A stretch of DNA of 15,345 bases from 1-14-0-20-39-34 sp043800545 (lineage in GTDB: Bacteria > Patescibacteriota > Patescibacteriia > Magasanikbacterales > UBA922), in contig JAZDMW010000010.1 of NCBI GenBank assembly GCA_043800545.1, positions 1 through 15,345 on the forward strand, given 5' to 3'. Both the position numbers and the translations under genes were made by a program. Below, piece after piece: positions 5,094 to 13,212 of this stretch. The notes beneath the pieces are model-generated. The model searched no databases, was not told where the DNA came from, and worked only from the letters and a program-made list of their open reading frames with translations. Every line of letters starts with the position of its first letter. The first letter of the stretch is position 1.

Positions 5094-6272
5094 ATGAGTG
5101 AAAACACTCAACAGGATTTTGGAACGCTCCTTAAAGAGTATTTTGCCAAACTCCCTAAAGTAGGCGAAGTTGTTGAAGGAAATGTTATTTCCGTTGACAA
5201 TGGTGCTGTACGTATAGATATCAATGGTCTTGCAACTGGAGTTGTACGCGGAAGAGAGCTTTTTGCTGAATCTGCAGAATTCTCTAATATCAAGATTGGA
5301 GATAAAATTGAAGCAACTGTTCTTGAACTCGAAAATGAGAACGGTGAAGTGGAACTTTCTTTCCGCGCTGCTGGTCACCAACGTGTTTGGGACAGAATGG
5401 CAGAATATGCGAAAGATAATATCACTATCAAAGCAAAAGTATTAAAAGCAAACAAAGGTGGACTCATGATGCAAGTAGATGCTCTTACAGGTTTCATGCC
5501 AGTAAGTCAGCTTGCTCCTGAACATTATCCACGCGTACCTGGTGGAGATAAAAATCAAATTCTTGAACAATTAAAAGCTATTGTTGGAATTGATCTCCAG
5601 GTAAAAGTATTGGATGTATCACAAAAAGATGAAAAACTTATCGTTTCTGAGAAAGCTGTTTGGGAAGATGACCAAAAAGCAGTCCTCGATAACTATAAGA
5701 TTGGTGATAGCATAAACGGAGAAATCAGTGCCCTAACTTCATTTGGAGCATTTGTAAAATTTGGACAAGGTCTTGAAGGTCTTGTACATATTTCAGAAAT
5801 TGCTTGGCAAAGAATTGACCATCCACGTGATGTGTTAAAAGTAGGCGACCGTGTTACTGCACAAATCATTGACCTCAATAAATCAAAGATTTACCTTTCT
5901 ATCAAGAGACTTGTAAATGATCCTTGGAAGATTGTAAAAGAGAAATATAAAGTTGGACAGATTATTGATGGTGAAGTTCACAAAATTGAACCATTTGGTT
6001 TGATGGTGAAACTTGACGAAGATATTCATGGTCTTGCACATATTTCAGAACTCTCAAATAAAACCGTTCATGGTATTGATGAGTTAAAAACCATGTTTAC
6101 TATCGGAGAAAAATATAAATTCGAGATTGTAAACATTGAACCTGCTGAACATCGTCTTGGACTTCGTGTAGAAGGAGTAAAACCAAAGGAAGAAAAAGAA
6201 GAAAAGAAAGAAGAAGCTCCTAAAGAAGAAACAAAGACTGAAGAAGTAAAAGAAGAAGCAAAAGCAGAATAA
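5094..6272 (+). CDS. rpsA: 30S ribosomal protein S1 (four S1 domains)
   Basis: S1 binds mRNA on the 30S subunit and helps initiation, especially on messages with weak Shine-Dalgarno sites. The 392-aa protein has four S1 (OB-fold) repeats, at about residues 22-92, 107-187, 201-272 and 287-359. The third and fourth have the classic SFGAFV...GLEGLVHISEI and PFGLMV...IHGLAHISEL forms. The last 30 residues are a Lys/Glu-rich low-complexity tail. Six domains are usual in proteobacteria; four is common in Gram-positive-type and reduced S1 proteins. The start codon at 5094 has no Shine-Dalgarno in its AT-rich leader, as is typical for rpsA. It has its own strong promoter and a strong terminator and is monocistronic. 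Confidence 0.95.
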   Translation: MSENTQQDFGTLLKEYFAKLPKVGEVVEGNVISVDNGAVRIDINGLATGVVRGRELFAESAEFSNIKIGDKIEATVLELENENGEVELSFRAAGHQRVWDRMAEYAKDNITIKAKVLKANKGGLMMQVDALTGFMPVSQLAPEHYPRVPGGDKNQILEQLKAIVGIDLQVKVLDVSQKDEKLIVSEKAVWEDDQKAVLDNYKIGDSINGEISALTSFGAFVKFGQGLEGLVHISEIAWQRIDHPRDVLKVGDRVTAQIIDLNKSKIYLSIKRLVNDPWKIVKEKYKVGQIIDGEVHKIEPFGLMVKLDEDIHGLAHISELSNKTVHGIDELKTMFTIGEKYKFEIVNIEPAEHRLGLRVEGVKPKEEKEEKKEEAPKEETKTEEVKEEAKAE

Positions 6273-6279
6273 GAAAACA

Positions 6280-6317
6280 AATGTAAAAAACCGTCCGAAA
6301 GGGCGGTTTTTTACATT
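6280..6317 (+). terminator. rpsA terminator
   Basis: A 17-bp stem, 6280-6296 with 6301-6317, has a GAAA tetraloop (6297-6300) and one G-U pair; the core is ACCGTCC-GAAA-GGGCGGT followed by TTTTT. It starts 7 bp after the rpsA stop. Confidence 0.92.
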
Positions 6318-6323
6318 GACAAA
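6310..6323 (+). repeat. 14-bp direct repeat, copy 1
   Basis: TTTACATTGACAAA is repeated exactly at 7233-7246. Both copies sit at the T-tract of a terminator and include the -35 box of the following promoter. The two copies flank the whole transcription unit of the orphan gene. Confidence 0.85.
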
Positions 6324-6344
6324 AAAGAAAAAGAATGCTATGGT
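6316..6344 (+). promoter_or_regulatory. Promoter of the orphan gene
   Basis: TTGACA (6316-6321), a 17-bp spacer and TATGGT (6339-6344) with TG one base before the -10. The predicted start is near 6351, giving a short leader of about 20 nt. The -35 overlaps the rpsA terminator tract. Confidence 0.72.
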
Positions 6345-6371
6345 TCCTACACACGAAACATGGAGGAACTT

Positions 6372-7187
6372 ATGGACAAGCGAGTCTTGATTCCAGAAAA
6401 TTGGGGACCTATTGTTCCTATTGTCTATCGGAATAAGAGATTAAAGGTTGAACACGAAGTTCTGATCCGTCGTGTTCCGGACGATTTCGGGGGAGACAAG
6501 CTGGCGCTTGTCTGTGATCCTCGGTATCCGGATATGAACGGAAATTTCATGTTTTTCCGCGCTGACAGACAAGCTTGGATGCATGTGAAGCATGGGCTTT
6601 TTGCCCTGTACCGCTGTATCTGCTACATACAGGATGCTTGTCCAAGTGAGTATCCAGATTACCGTCCGTTGGTGATGGAGCTGATTCTTCTCGTAGAGGA
6701 ACAACTGACCAAAGCGAGGAAATTGCTCGCTGTCATTGACCGGAATTTGGATTTGCTGTGTAACGAGCGGCTTTTCATCCAGGTGCGTGAGAACATCCGA
6801 GAACTTTATGGAGGTGTGGTTCCTTGCCTCACCTTGAAGCCGTACAATCATCTGCTCCGTGACGAGGTGCGGGTGATTGCTCAGGCTTTCGAGAGGGGGG
6901 ACTGGAAGACACTTCACGACACAGTTCACATTGCTCTCTCATCCACTCGCCTCTTGTCTCTAAGGAAAGATCTTGAGCTTGCAAAGCTCCATCTAACGAG
7001 GCGAGTGAAAGGTGCATTTGTGGATGATAGCATTATCCGGTCTATCCAGGACATGCTCGCCCTTGTACGTGGTACTGTTTTGCCAGATGACCTCGCTTCT
7101 CATCTGCATGGCGTAGGTGTAGGGATAGTCCTTGAAGATTACGAACGAGCTCTCACAGCCATTGATCTCGCTCTCGTCCTCATCTAG
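6372..7187 (+). CDS. Orphan protein of unknown function with atypical composition (271 aa)
   Basis: The protein (MDKRVLIPENWGPIV...) is soluble and mostly helical from about residue 65 onward, with many Leu/Arg/Glu segments. It has no signal peptide, membrane helix or motif that I recognise. Start choice: GGAGG at 6362-6366 lies five bases before the ATG at 6372, while the ATG at 6360 overlaps that site and would lack one, so I use 6372. Base and codon use differ clearly from the neighbours: many CTG, GTG, CGG, CGT, ATC and CTC codons and roughly even GC, against the A/T-ending codons of rpsA and ftsH. It has its own promoter and terminator between rpsA and ftsH and is flanked by a 14-bp direct repeat. 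Together these suggest acquisition by transfer. Function cannot be inferred. Confidence 0.82.
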   Translation: MDKRVLIPENWGPIVPIVYRNKRLKVEHEVLIRRVPDDFGGDKLALVCDPRYPDMNGNFMFFRADRQAWMHVKHGLFALYRCICYIQDACPSEYPDYRPLVMELILLVEEQLTKARKLLAVIDRNLDLLCNERLFIQVRENIRELYGGVVPCLTLKPYNHLLRDEVRVIAQAFERGDWKTLHDTVHIALSSTRLLSLRKDLELAKLHLTRRVKGAFVDDSIIRSIQDMLALVRGTVLPDDLASHLHGVGVGIVLEDYERALTAIDLALVLI

Positions 7188-7192
7188 TTTCT

Positions 7193-7231
7193 AGCCAGTA
7201 CCATTTTTTCCACCTCGGTACTGGCTTTTTT
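7193..7231 (+). terminator. Terminator of the orphan gene
   Basis: Stem AGCCAGTACC (7193-7202) pairs perfectly with GGTACTGGCT (7217-7226) around a 14-nt loop and is followed by a T-run. It begins 5 bp after the TAG stop. Confidence 0.9.
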
Positions 7232-7232
7232 C

Positions 7233-7246
7233 TTTACATTGACAAA
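7233..7246 (+). repeat. 14-bp direct repeat, copy 2
   Basis: Exact copy of 6310-6323 (TTTACATTGACAAA), here containing the -35 box of the ftsH promoter. Confidence 0.85.
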
Positions 7247-7267
7247 TTCTTTGTTTTTTTTTATAAT
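7239..7267 (+). promoter_or_regulatory. ftsH promoter
   Basis: TTGACA (7239-7244), 17-bp spacer, TATAAT (7262-7267): an exact sigma-70-type consensus. It gives a leader of about 25 nt before the ATG at 7300, with no evident Shine-Dalgarno. Confidence 0.92.
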
Positions 7268-7299
7268 AGACAAGAAGATTTGCTTATTTAACTTATTTT

Positions 7300-9141
7300 A
7301 TGAAGAATCTCTTGAAAAATTTTACCGTTATATTTCTCTTTCTCCTTATTGCTGCAGCACTCCTGAGCTTTGGAGATTTTGGAGTTGAGAAAAAAGAAGT
7401 TGTTGGTATTCATCGATTAGTTTCAGAAATACAACAAGAAAATGTGAAGAGTATCACCGCACAAGGGGATATATTGTCTGTTGCTTTAAAGGATGAAACC
7501 AAGCTTGAGGTGAAGAAAGAATATGGTCAATCTTTTTCTGAACTTGCAGATAACTATGGTATTCCAAAAGAAAAATTGCAGAATGTAGAATTTACAGTTG
7601 AGGAATTAAGCGGTGTGAAATATTGGACAGCAACACTCCTTCCTTATCTTATTCCAATTCTTCTTTTGTTTGGTGTTATTTATTTCATGACTCGACAAGT
7701 ACAGGGTGCGAATAACAAGGCTATGGGTTTTGGACAATCAGGAGCAAAAGAATCTGCTCAGGATCCAAAAAATAAAAAAACATTTAAAGATGTTGCTGGT
7801 GCTGTTGAAGCAAAAGAAGAACTTGAAGAAGTTGTAGATTTTTTGAAGCATCCGAAAAAATTTACACAAATGGGAGCAAAAATTCCACGTGGAGTTTTAC
7901 TCATGGGAGCACCTGGAACTGGTAAAACACTCTTGGCAAAAGCGGTTGCAGGAGAAGCAGGAGTTCCATTTTTCCATATATCAGGTTCAGAATTTGTGGA
8001 AATGTTTGTTGGTGTTGGTGCGAGTCGTGTTCGTGATTTGTTTGCAAAAGCAAAAAAGGCAGCTCCTGCGATTGTGTTTATTGATGAAATTGATGCTGTT
8101 GGACGAAAGCGTGGAGCCGGTCTTGGGGGAAGTCATGATGAACGAGAACAGACTTTGAATCAGATATTGGTAGAAATGGATGGTTTTGATCCAAATATTG
8201 GTGTCATTGTGATGGCTGCTACGAATAGACCAGATGTGTTGGATTCTGCATTGCTTCGTCCAGGACGTTTTGACAGACGTGTGGTGATCGAAAAACCAGA
8301 TATTAAGGATCGTGAAGAAATATTAAAAGTTCATGCAAGAAATAAGCCACTTGCAAAAGATGTTTCGTTAAAAAGGGTTGCTGAGCGTACTCCAGGTTTT
8401 ACTGGAGCAGATTTAGATAACCTTTTGAACGAGGCTGCAATTCTTGCTGTGAGAAAAGAAGCAAAAGAAGTGACAGAAAGAATGATACTAGAATCTATAG
8501 AAAAAGTTTTGCTTGGACCAGAAAAGAGAAGCAGGGTGATGTCAGAAAAAGAACGTGAAATGACTGCATATCATGAAGCAGGTCATGCTATTGTTGGACA
8601 TTTCCTTCCAAATTGTGATCCTGTACGAAAGGTATCTATTATTGGTCGTGGTATGGCAGGAGGATATACACTCTCTATGCCTGAGCATGATGTTCGTTAC
8701 AAAACACTTGCGCAATTTACTGATGAGATTGCTATGACTATGGGTGGATATGTCACAGAAAAATTGATGTATGGTGATGACCAGATTTCTACAGGTCCTT
8801 CAAGTGATTTGAAACAGGCAACCCAGACCGCTACTGCTATGGTAAAGCAATATGGTATGAGTGAAAAACTTGGACCACGTCAATTTGGAGATAAAGAGGA
8901 TCTTATTTTCCTTGCACAAGAAATTCATGATAAAAGAAATTATAGCGAAAAAACTGCAGAGGTTATTGATAATGAAATCGATATACTTTTGAAGAATGGT
9001 TATGATACTGCAAAGGCAATTATAGTGAAACATAAAAAAGAAATGGATGCTCTCGTCAAGGTTCTTTTGGAAAAAGAAACCATTGAACAAGAGGATTTTA
9101 GAAAAGTGATGGGGGATGGTGAAAAAAAGGAAACAGTGTAA
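7300..9141 (+). CDS. ftsH: ATP-dependent zinc metalloprotease FtsH
   Basis: FtsH is a membrane-anchored hexameric AAA+ protease that unfolds and degrades misfolded or short-lived membrane and soluble proteins. The 613-aa product has all parts in order. The first membrane helix is at about 8-24, followed by an extracytoplasmic domain. The second helix is at about 111-130. The AAA domain has Walker A GAPGTGKT (203-210), Walker B IVFIDEIDA (258-266) and the second region of homology with ATNRPDVLDSALLRPGRFDR (307-326). The M41 peptidase domain has the zinc motif HEAGH (425-429) and the third zinc ligand, probably Asp503 in TGPSSDLKQAT. Length is normal, with a slightly short C-terminus. It is monocistronic, with its own promoter and terminator. 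All catalytic residues are present. Confidence 0.98.
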   Translation: MKNLLKNFTVIFLFLLIAAALLSFGDFGVEKKEVVGIHRLVSEIQQENVKSITAQGDILSVALKDETKLEVKKEYGQSFSELADNYGIPKEKLQNVEFTVEELSGVKYWTATLLPYLIPILLLFGVIYFMTRQVQGANNKAMGFGQSGAKESAQDPKNKKTFKDVAGAVEAKEELEEVVDFLKHPKKFTQMGAKIPRGVLLMGAPGTGKTLLAKAVAGEAGVPFFHISGSEFVEMFVGVGASRVRDLFAKAKKAAPAIVFIDEIDAVGRKRGAGLGGSHDEREQTLNQILVEMDGFDPNIGVIVMAATNRPDVLDSALLRPGRFDRRVVIEKPDIKDREEILKVHARNKPLAKDVSLKRVAERTPGFTGADLDNLLNEAAILAVRKEAKEVTERMILESIEKVLLGPEKRSRVMSEKEREMTAYHEAGHAIVGHFLPNCDPVRKVSIIGRGMAGGYTLSMPEHDVRYKTLAQFTDEIAMTMGGYVTEKLMYGDDQISTGPSSDLKQATQTATAMVKQYGMSEKLGPRQFGDKEDLIFLAQEIHDKRNYSEKTAEVIDNEIDILLKNGYDTAKAIIVKHKKEMDALVKVLLEKETIEQEDFRKVMGDGEKKETV

Positions 9142-9152
9142 TAAAAAATTTT

Positions 9153-9183
9153 AAAAAGAAAGAGGATATCCCTCTTTCTTTTT
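9153..9183 (+). terminator. ftsH terminator
   Basis: AAAAAGAAAGAGG (9153-9165) pairs with CCTCTTTCTTTTT (9171-9183) around a 5-nt loop: 13 bp followed by T's, 11 bp after the ftsH stop. Confidence 0.9.
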
Positions 9184-9185
9184 TA

Positions 9186-9214
9186 TTCATTAATTTTTCT
9201 AAATGTGATATACT
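9186..9214 (+). promoter_or_regulatory. Probable promoter of the membrane protein / pilB unit
   Basis: TATACT at 9209-9214 is a good -10. The matching -35 position, 17 bp upstream (9186-9191, TTCATT), is weak. It lies in the only gap before the membrane protein gene and after the ftsH terminator. Confidence 0.5.
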
Positions 9215-9246
9215 AAAGATAAGAATTTTTAATTTTTTTGCATACT

Positions 9247-10212
9247 ATGAAAGAAACTTTATATAAAGACGCTATCCTCAGCAGTTTCCATTTTGCGTGG
9301 AAACAAAAAGCGCTTTGGGTTTTTGGTTTACTCGCTGCAATACTCGGACAAATGGGAGTTGTAGATTTTGTCACAAAGGTACTCAAAATTGGAATTACTG
9401 ATTCTACAACAAAAGTTTTGTTATTTCCAGCCTTTATCCGTTCTGGTGATTGGAGTTTGCTTTTTGGAAATGCAAAAATGACAGTTTCCTTTATTTTGTT
9501 AGTTATTTTGCTTCTCTGTATATTTGGTTTACTTGTGTATGCATCTGTTTCTGCACAGGGAGCAATCATTCATAATGTAAGTAAAGCAATCAAAGGAAAG
9601 GATCATGTTGACCTTGGAAAATCCTGGCAAGTTGGTGTAAAACATTCTGGAAGACTTTTCTTTTTGAATGCTATAAAAAAGATTATTCTTTTTGTTTCAA
9701 GTATTATTATTGGAATTTTTATTTTTGCACTTTCTCTTGATTATACAAATTATACGTTTGCTGTATATCTTCTTCTTTTTATTATTTTGGCATTGGTAAG
9801 TCTCATTACAACGGTTTTAACAATTTATTCTGCGGGATATGTTGTGGTTGAAGAGTATCATCTTTTTAGTGCGATTAAAGCAGCATGGAAGTTGTTTTGG
9901 TCACATTGGCTTGTTTCTATTGAAGTGGGATTCATTATTTTGTTATCAGAAATTTTTGTTTTAGTTATGGCAGTTTGGGGAGTCTCTATTCTCTTTTTGC
10001 CAACGATGATGATTTGGTTTTTGTCACTTGTTTCATTGAACAGTGCCTTGTGGACAGCCGGGACAACCATTGCTATGATTCTTTCTACAGCGTATGTGAT
10101 GTTTTTAGGAGCTTTCTTTACCGTATTTGCGACTTCTGTTTGGACTTATCTTTTTATGAAAATGCATAAGGAAGGAATTGCAAGTAGACTTCTTCATATT
10201 TTTCGCAAATAA
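9247..10212 (+). CDS. Polytopic membrane protein, function unknown (321 aa)
   Basis: Strongly hydrophobic protein with about six to seven membrane segments, roughly at residues 22-38, 78-102, 144-165, 170-195, 222-243, 245-265 and 275-303. A Lys/Arg-rich loop at about 112-136 is probably cytoplasmic, as is the basic C-terminus (MHKEGIASRLLHIFRK). The amphipathic start (MKETLYKDAILSSFHFAWKQKALWVFG) resembles small uncharacterised membrane proteins that I associate with CPR genomes, but I cannot name a family. I use the ATG at 9247 rather than the in-frame TTG at 9238; neither has a clear Shine-Dalgarno. The next gene, the pilB-type ATPase, starts 5 bp after its stop, so the two are almost certainly cotranscribed. 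A role in pilus or secretion assembly is possible by position only; it lacks the recognisable PilC/GspF pattern. Confidence 0.85.
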   Translation: MKETLYKDAILSSFHFAWKQKALWVFGLLAAILGQMGVVDFVTKVLKIGITDSTTKVLLFPAFIRSGDWSLLFGNAKMTVSFILLVILLLCIFGLLVYASVSAQGAIIHNVSKAIKGKDHVDLGKSWQVGVKHSGRLFFLNAIKKIILFVSSIIIGIFIFALSLDYTNYTFAVYLLLFIILALVSLITTVLTIYSAGYVVVEEYHLFSAIKAAWKLFWSHWLVSIEVGFIILLSEIFVLVMAVWGVSILFLPTMMIWFLSLVSLNSALWTAGTTIAMILSTAYVMFLGAFFTVFATSVWTYLFMKMHKEGIASRLLHIFRK

Positions 10213-10217
10213 GAGTT

Positions 10218-11945
10218 ATGTCTGATTTTTCTTCACAGAAAACTGGAAAAGGCCAACCACAGGGGAATTCATACACCCCTGGTGTTTTGAATGTCTCTTC
10301 AGAGGAAGTGGAAAAAGAATTTCAGAAGAAGATGTTACAGCTGAGAACAAAGGAAAAAGAGGTAGAAGTCATGCGATCAGCTCATGGAAAGTATCCATAT
10401 ATTGATTTGGAAAAATTTCCTGTAAGTCAGGAAGCCTTGAGACAATTAACGAAAAAAGAAGCAGAAGAAAAAAATGCAGTTGTTTTTTATTATACTCAAG
10501 ATGAGTTTCGTCTTGCTGCTTTAGAACCTGAGAGTGATATAATCCAGGAATTACTCCATCAAATTTCCGAACGTACGCATGCAAAAGGGGGACTGTATGT
10601 GATTTCTGAGAAGAGTTTATCAAGGTTGATAAAAATGTACGATACACTTCCAACAATTGTTCCAATTACAAAAGATATTTCTATCAAAGCTGAAGATTTG
10701 GAAAAAGTACAATCAACAGTAACAGATTTTTCTTCCTTGAAAAATGCATTGAAAGAAGCATCTACAACAGATATTTTAACATTTGTTCTTGGTGCATCCT
10801 TGAAATTGGATTCCTCAGATGTACACATTGAAGCAGAAGAAGGAAAAGTTGCTGTGCGTTTTCGTATGGATGGTATTCTTCATGATGCTGCGGATCTTCC
10901 AAAAGATGCGTATAAACAACTTGTATCTCGTATTAAATTAGTTTCATCTCTCAAGATAAATATTTTAGATAAACCACAAGATGGTCGTTTTAGTATAAAA
11001 ATTCCAGATGGAGATATCGATGTTCGTGTATCCACGATTCCTACGATTTATGGTGAAAGTATTGTAATGCGTCTTCTCCGTCAACAAAGACAAGGTCTTA
11101 CATTGGATAAATTAGGACTTATTGGAAGGTCATACGAAAGATTATTAAAAGAAATTGAAAGACCTAATGGTATGATAATTACCACTGGTCCAACAGGAAG
11201 TGGAAAAACAACAACATTGTATGCTTTCATGCAACTCCTCAATAAACCAGGAGTGAAAATTATTACGCTTGAGGATCCAGTTGAGTACAAAATGGAAGGG
11301 ATTAATCAGAGTCAAATAGATAGAAGCAAAGGATACACATTCGCAGGGGGATTACGTTCTATGCTTCGTCAGGATCCAGATATTGCCATGGTTGGAGAAA
11401 TTCGTGATTTGGAAACTGCAGATATTGCGATTCAGTCTGCTCTCACTGGACATCTTATTCTTTCTACAATACACACCAATAGTGCTTCAGGTGCAATCCC
11501 TCGATTTTTGTCTATGGGAGTGCAACCATTTTTGCTTGCTCCTGCTTTGAACAGTGTTATTGGTCAAAGATTGGTGAGAAAAGTTTGTTCTGCTTGTAAG
11601 AAAAAAATTCAGTTGGATTCAGAACAGATGGAACGAGTACAAAAAATATTGGGAGCTCTTCCTGAAGATGAACGTGCAAGTATTGCGAATAAACCAATGG
11701 AATTTTATACGGGCGAAGGATGTCCAGCATGTAATGGAATTGGATATAAAGGACAAATTGGTATTTATGAAATACTGCTTATGAATCCAGATTTGGAACA
11801 TATGATTCTTGCTGGACAGGTATCTGAATTTGATATTGAACAAAATGCAATTTCGAATGGAATGGTTACTATGGTGCAGGATGGAATCTTAAAAGCACTT
11901 GATGGAATCACTTCTGTAGAAGAAGTATTCCGTGTTATTGAATAA
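10218..11945 (+). CDS. pilB: Type IV pilus assembly / type II secretion ATPase (PilB/GspE family)
   Basis: Hexameric ATPase that powers pilus extension at the cytoplasmic face of the membrane. In the 575 aa, the first ~55 residues are polar and unconserved. An N-terminal domain of the MshEN type, weakly conserved, spans about 56-160. The N2 domain with DVHIE (201-205) precedes the RecA-like core. The core has Walker A GPTGSGKTT (324-332), the Asp box LEDPVEY (351-357), Walker B DIAMVGEIRD (388-397) and the His box GHLILSTIHTNSA (411-423). Four zinc cysteines are present: Cys457 and Cys460 (CSAC), Cys502 and Cys505 (CPAC). Tetracysteine PilB/GspE enzymes are assembly rather than retraction (PilT) ATPases. 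It follows the membrane protein by 5 bp; a partial AAGAG site precedes the ATG. No pilC or pilin is in the window, so the choice between pilus and secretion is inferred. Confidence 0.92.
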   Translation: MSDFSSQKTGKGQPQGNSYTPGVLNVSSEEVEKEFQKKMLQLRTKEKEVEVMRSAHGKYPYIDLEKFPVSQEALRQLTKKEAEEKNAVVFYYTQDEFRLAALEPESDIIQELLHQISERTHAKGGLYVISEKSLSRLIKMYDTLPTIVPITKDISIKAEDLEKVQSTVTDFSSLKNALKEASTTDILTFVLGASLKLDSSDVHIEAEEGKVAVRFRMDGILHDAADLPKDAYKQLVSRIKLVSSLKINILDKPQDGRFSIKIPDGDIDVRVSTIPTIYGESIVMRLLRQQRQGLTLDKLGLIGRSYERLLKEIERPNGMIITTGPTGSGKTTTLYAFMQLLNKPGVKIITLEDPVEYKMEGINQSQIDRSKGYTFAGGLRSMLRQDPDIAMVGEIRDLETADIAIQSALTGHLILSTIHTNSASGAIPRFLSMGVQPFLLAPALNSVIGQRLVRKVCSACKKKIQLDSEQMERVQKILGALPEDERASIANKPMEFYTGEGCPACNGIGYKGQIGIYEILLMNPDLEHMILAGQVSEFDIEQNAISNGMVTMVQDGILKALDGITSVEEVFRVIE

Positions 11946-11948
11946 CTC

Positions 11949-11977
11949 TTTTCAAAAAGCTAATTTTTTTGTATAAT
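11949..11977 (+). promoter_or_regulatory. Promoter of the baseplate-J-like gene
   Basis: TATAAT (11972-11977) is preceded at 17 bp by TTTTCA (11949-11954, 4 of 6 matches to consensus). The leader of about 50 nt contains a G6 run at 11983-11988. No terminator is seen after pilB, so read-through may also contribute. Confidence 0.65.
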
Positions 11978-12033
11978 GTTTAGGGGGGATATTTACGTAT
12001 CTTGTTTTTCCAACAAAAATAATTGTCTGTCAT

Positions 12034-13167
12034 ATGTATAATGAAAATTCTGTAGGAGTTGAACAACCTGTTCGCTTTTACAAAATAGTTGCCCTCTCGT
12101 TTCTCGTTTTAACGCTTATTTTGTTTGGAGTCATAATTTTTATGTCTTCAAAAAGGGCAATGATTACCATTGTTACAAAAAATGATCCTATAGATATCAC
12201 AACACGGGTGAAAATAGGGGCGGTCAGTGCTGGGGCAGACATAGAAGGAACTTCAACAACAACTCTCGTGACTTATGAAAATAATTATGAACCAACAGGG
12301 TCAAGACAAGAAGAAGGAACTTCAACAGGATATGTAACTCTCCATAATGACAGCAGTGCCTCACAGTCACTCGTAGCGACAACTCGACTTTTGACGCAGG
12401 ATAATATACTTTTCCGTCTCAAGGATAAAGTAGTTGTCCCAGCGAATGGTACGGTACGAGCAGAAGTGTATGCAGATAAAAAGGGAAAAGAGAGTGATAT
12501 TCTTCCGCAGACAAAGTTTACTATTCCAGGCTTAAATGAAGAAAAACAAAAAGAGATTTATGCTTCCAGTGAGGAACCTATGACCGGTGGACTTGCAACC
12601 GTTGGTGTGCTCAGTTCTGAAGATTATAAAAAAGCGGAGTTGGATATGAAGGATCGTCTTCTTGCTGAAGGAAAAAAATATTTTGAGGAAACATATAAAG
12701 ATACTTCTGTCGTCGTGACACTCCTTCAAGACAGTGTTGAATCGAATACAGAAATCGGTGAGGAAGTCAGTAAATTTACTCTCACAGGAAAAGCAACAAT
12801 TATTGGAATCATGTATGATAAAAGTGTTGTCGAAACCTGGGCAAGAGAAGCATTAAAAAAACGTGAAATGTCTGCTGACGAAATAGTTGAACCAAGTGAG
12901 AATCCTCCAACGATTTCTTTTGACGAATATGAGAGCACTTCAGGAGTCGCTACTGTCCAGGTATTTTATGATGGTATTGCTACTCTTAATCCTGAGAGTT
13001 CTACAATCCAAAAGAATATGTTTTTTGGAAAGACAAAAGACGAAGTTCGCAGATATTTGCTTCCACTGGATCATGTACACGAAGTGGATGTAGAATTTAC
13101 CCCAGCTTGGATTACAAAAGTGCCATTTGTAGCAGAACATGTTACTGTGGTGGTAAAAAGTATTTAA
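12034..13167 (+). CDS. Membrane-anchored extracellular protein, baseplate J-like (377 aa)
   Basis: A short cytoplasmic N-terminus is followed by one membrane helix at about 17-37 (IVALSFLVLTLILFGVIIFM). The rest is a large, mostly beta, extracytoplasmic region. Residues about 90-195 resemble the Baseplate_J pattern: GTSTGYVTLHNDSS, then TRLLTQDNILFRLKDKVVVPANGTVRAEVYADKKGKESDI. Many CPR proteins with this layout are annotated baseplate J/gp47 family, so I use that label as an inference from memory. The C-terminal half has helices with many Lys/Glu and ends VPFVAEHVTVVVKSI. There is no signal peptidase site; the helix looks like a permanent anchor. It follows pilB but has its own promoter, and the thrS T-box promoter begins just after it. 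It may be a cell-surface or envelope component. There is no Shine-Dalgarno before the ATG at 12034. Confidence 0.8.
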   Translation: MYNENSVGVEQPVRFYKIVALSFLVLTLILFGVIIFMSSKRAMITIVTKNDPIDITTRVKIGAVSAGADIEGTSTTTLVTYENNYEPTGSRQEEGTSTGYVTLHNDSSASQSLVATTRLLTQDNILFRLKDKVVVPANGTVRAEVYADKKGKESDILPQTKFTIPGLNEEKQKEIYASSEEPMTGGLATVGVLSSEDYKKAELDMKDRLLAEGKKYFEETYKDTSVVVTLLQDSVESNTEIGEEVSKFTLTGKATIIGIMYDKSVVETWAREALKKREMSADEIVEPSENPPTISFDEYESTSGVATVQVFYDGIATLNPESSTIQKNMFFGKTKDEVRRYLLPLDHVHEVDVEFTPAWITKVPFVAEHVTVVVKSI

Positions 13168-13178
13168 TACTCGTTTAC

Positions 13179-13206
13179 TTGACAAAAAAAATAAAACTGG
13201 TAATAT
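13179..13206 (+). promoter_or_regulatory. thrS promoter
   Basis: TTGACA (13179-13184), 16-bp spacer, TAATAT (13201-13206) preceded by TGG (extended -10). The predicted start near 13213 coincides with the first base of the T-box Stem I. Confidence 0.8.
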
Positions 13207-13212
13207 AGTGAT

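Noticed and set aside
6441..6929. 162-aa ORF on - inside the orphan gene
   Set aside because: Promoter, GGAGG site, stop and terminator all support the + strand frame; the - frame has none of these.
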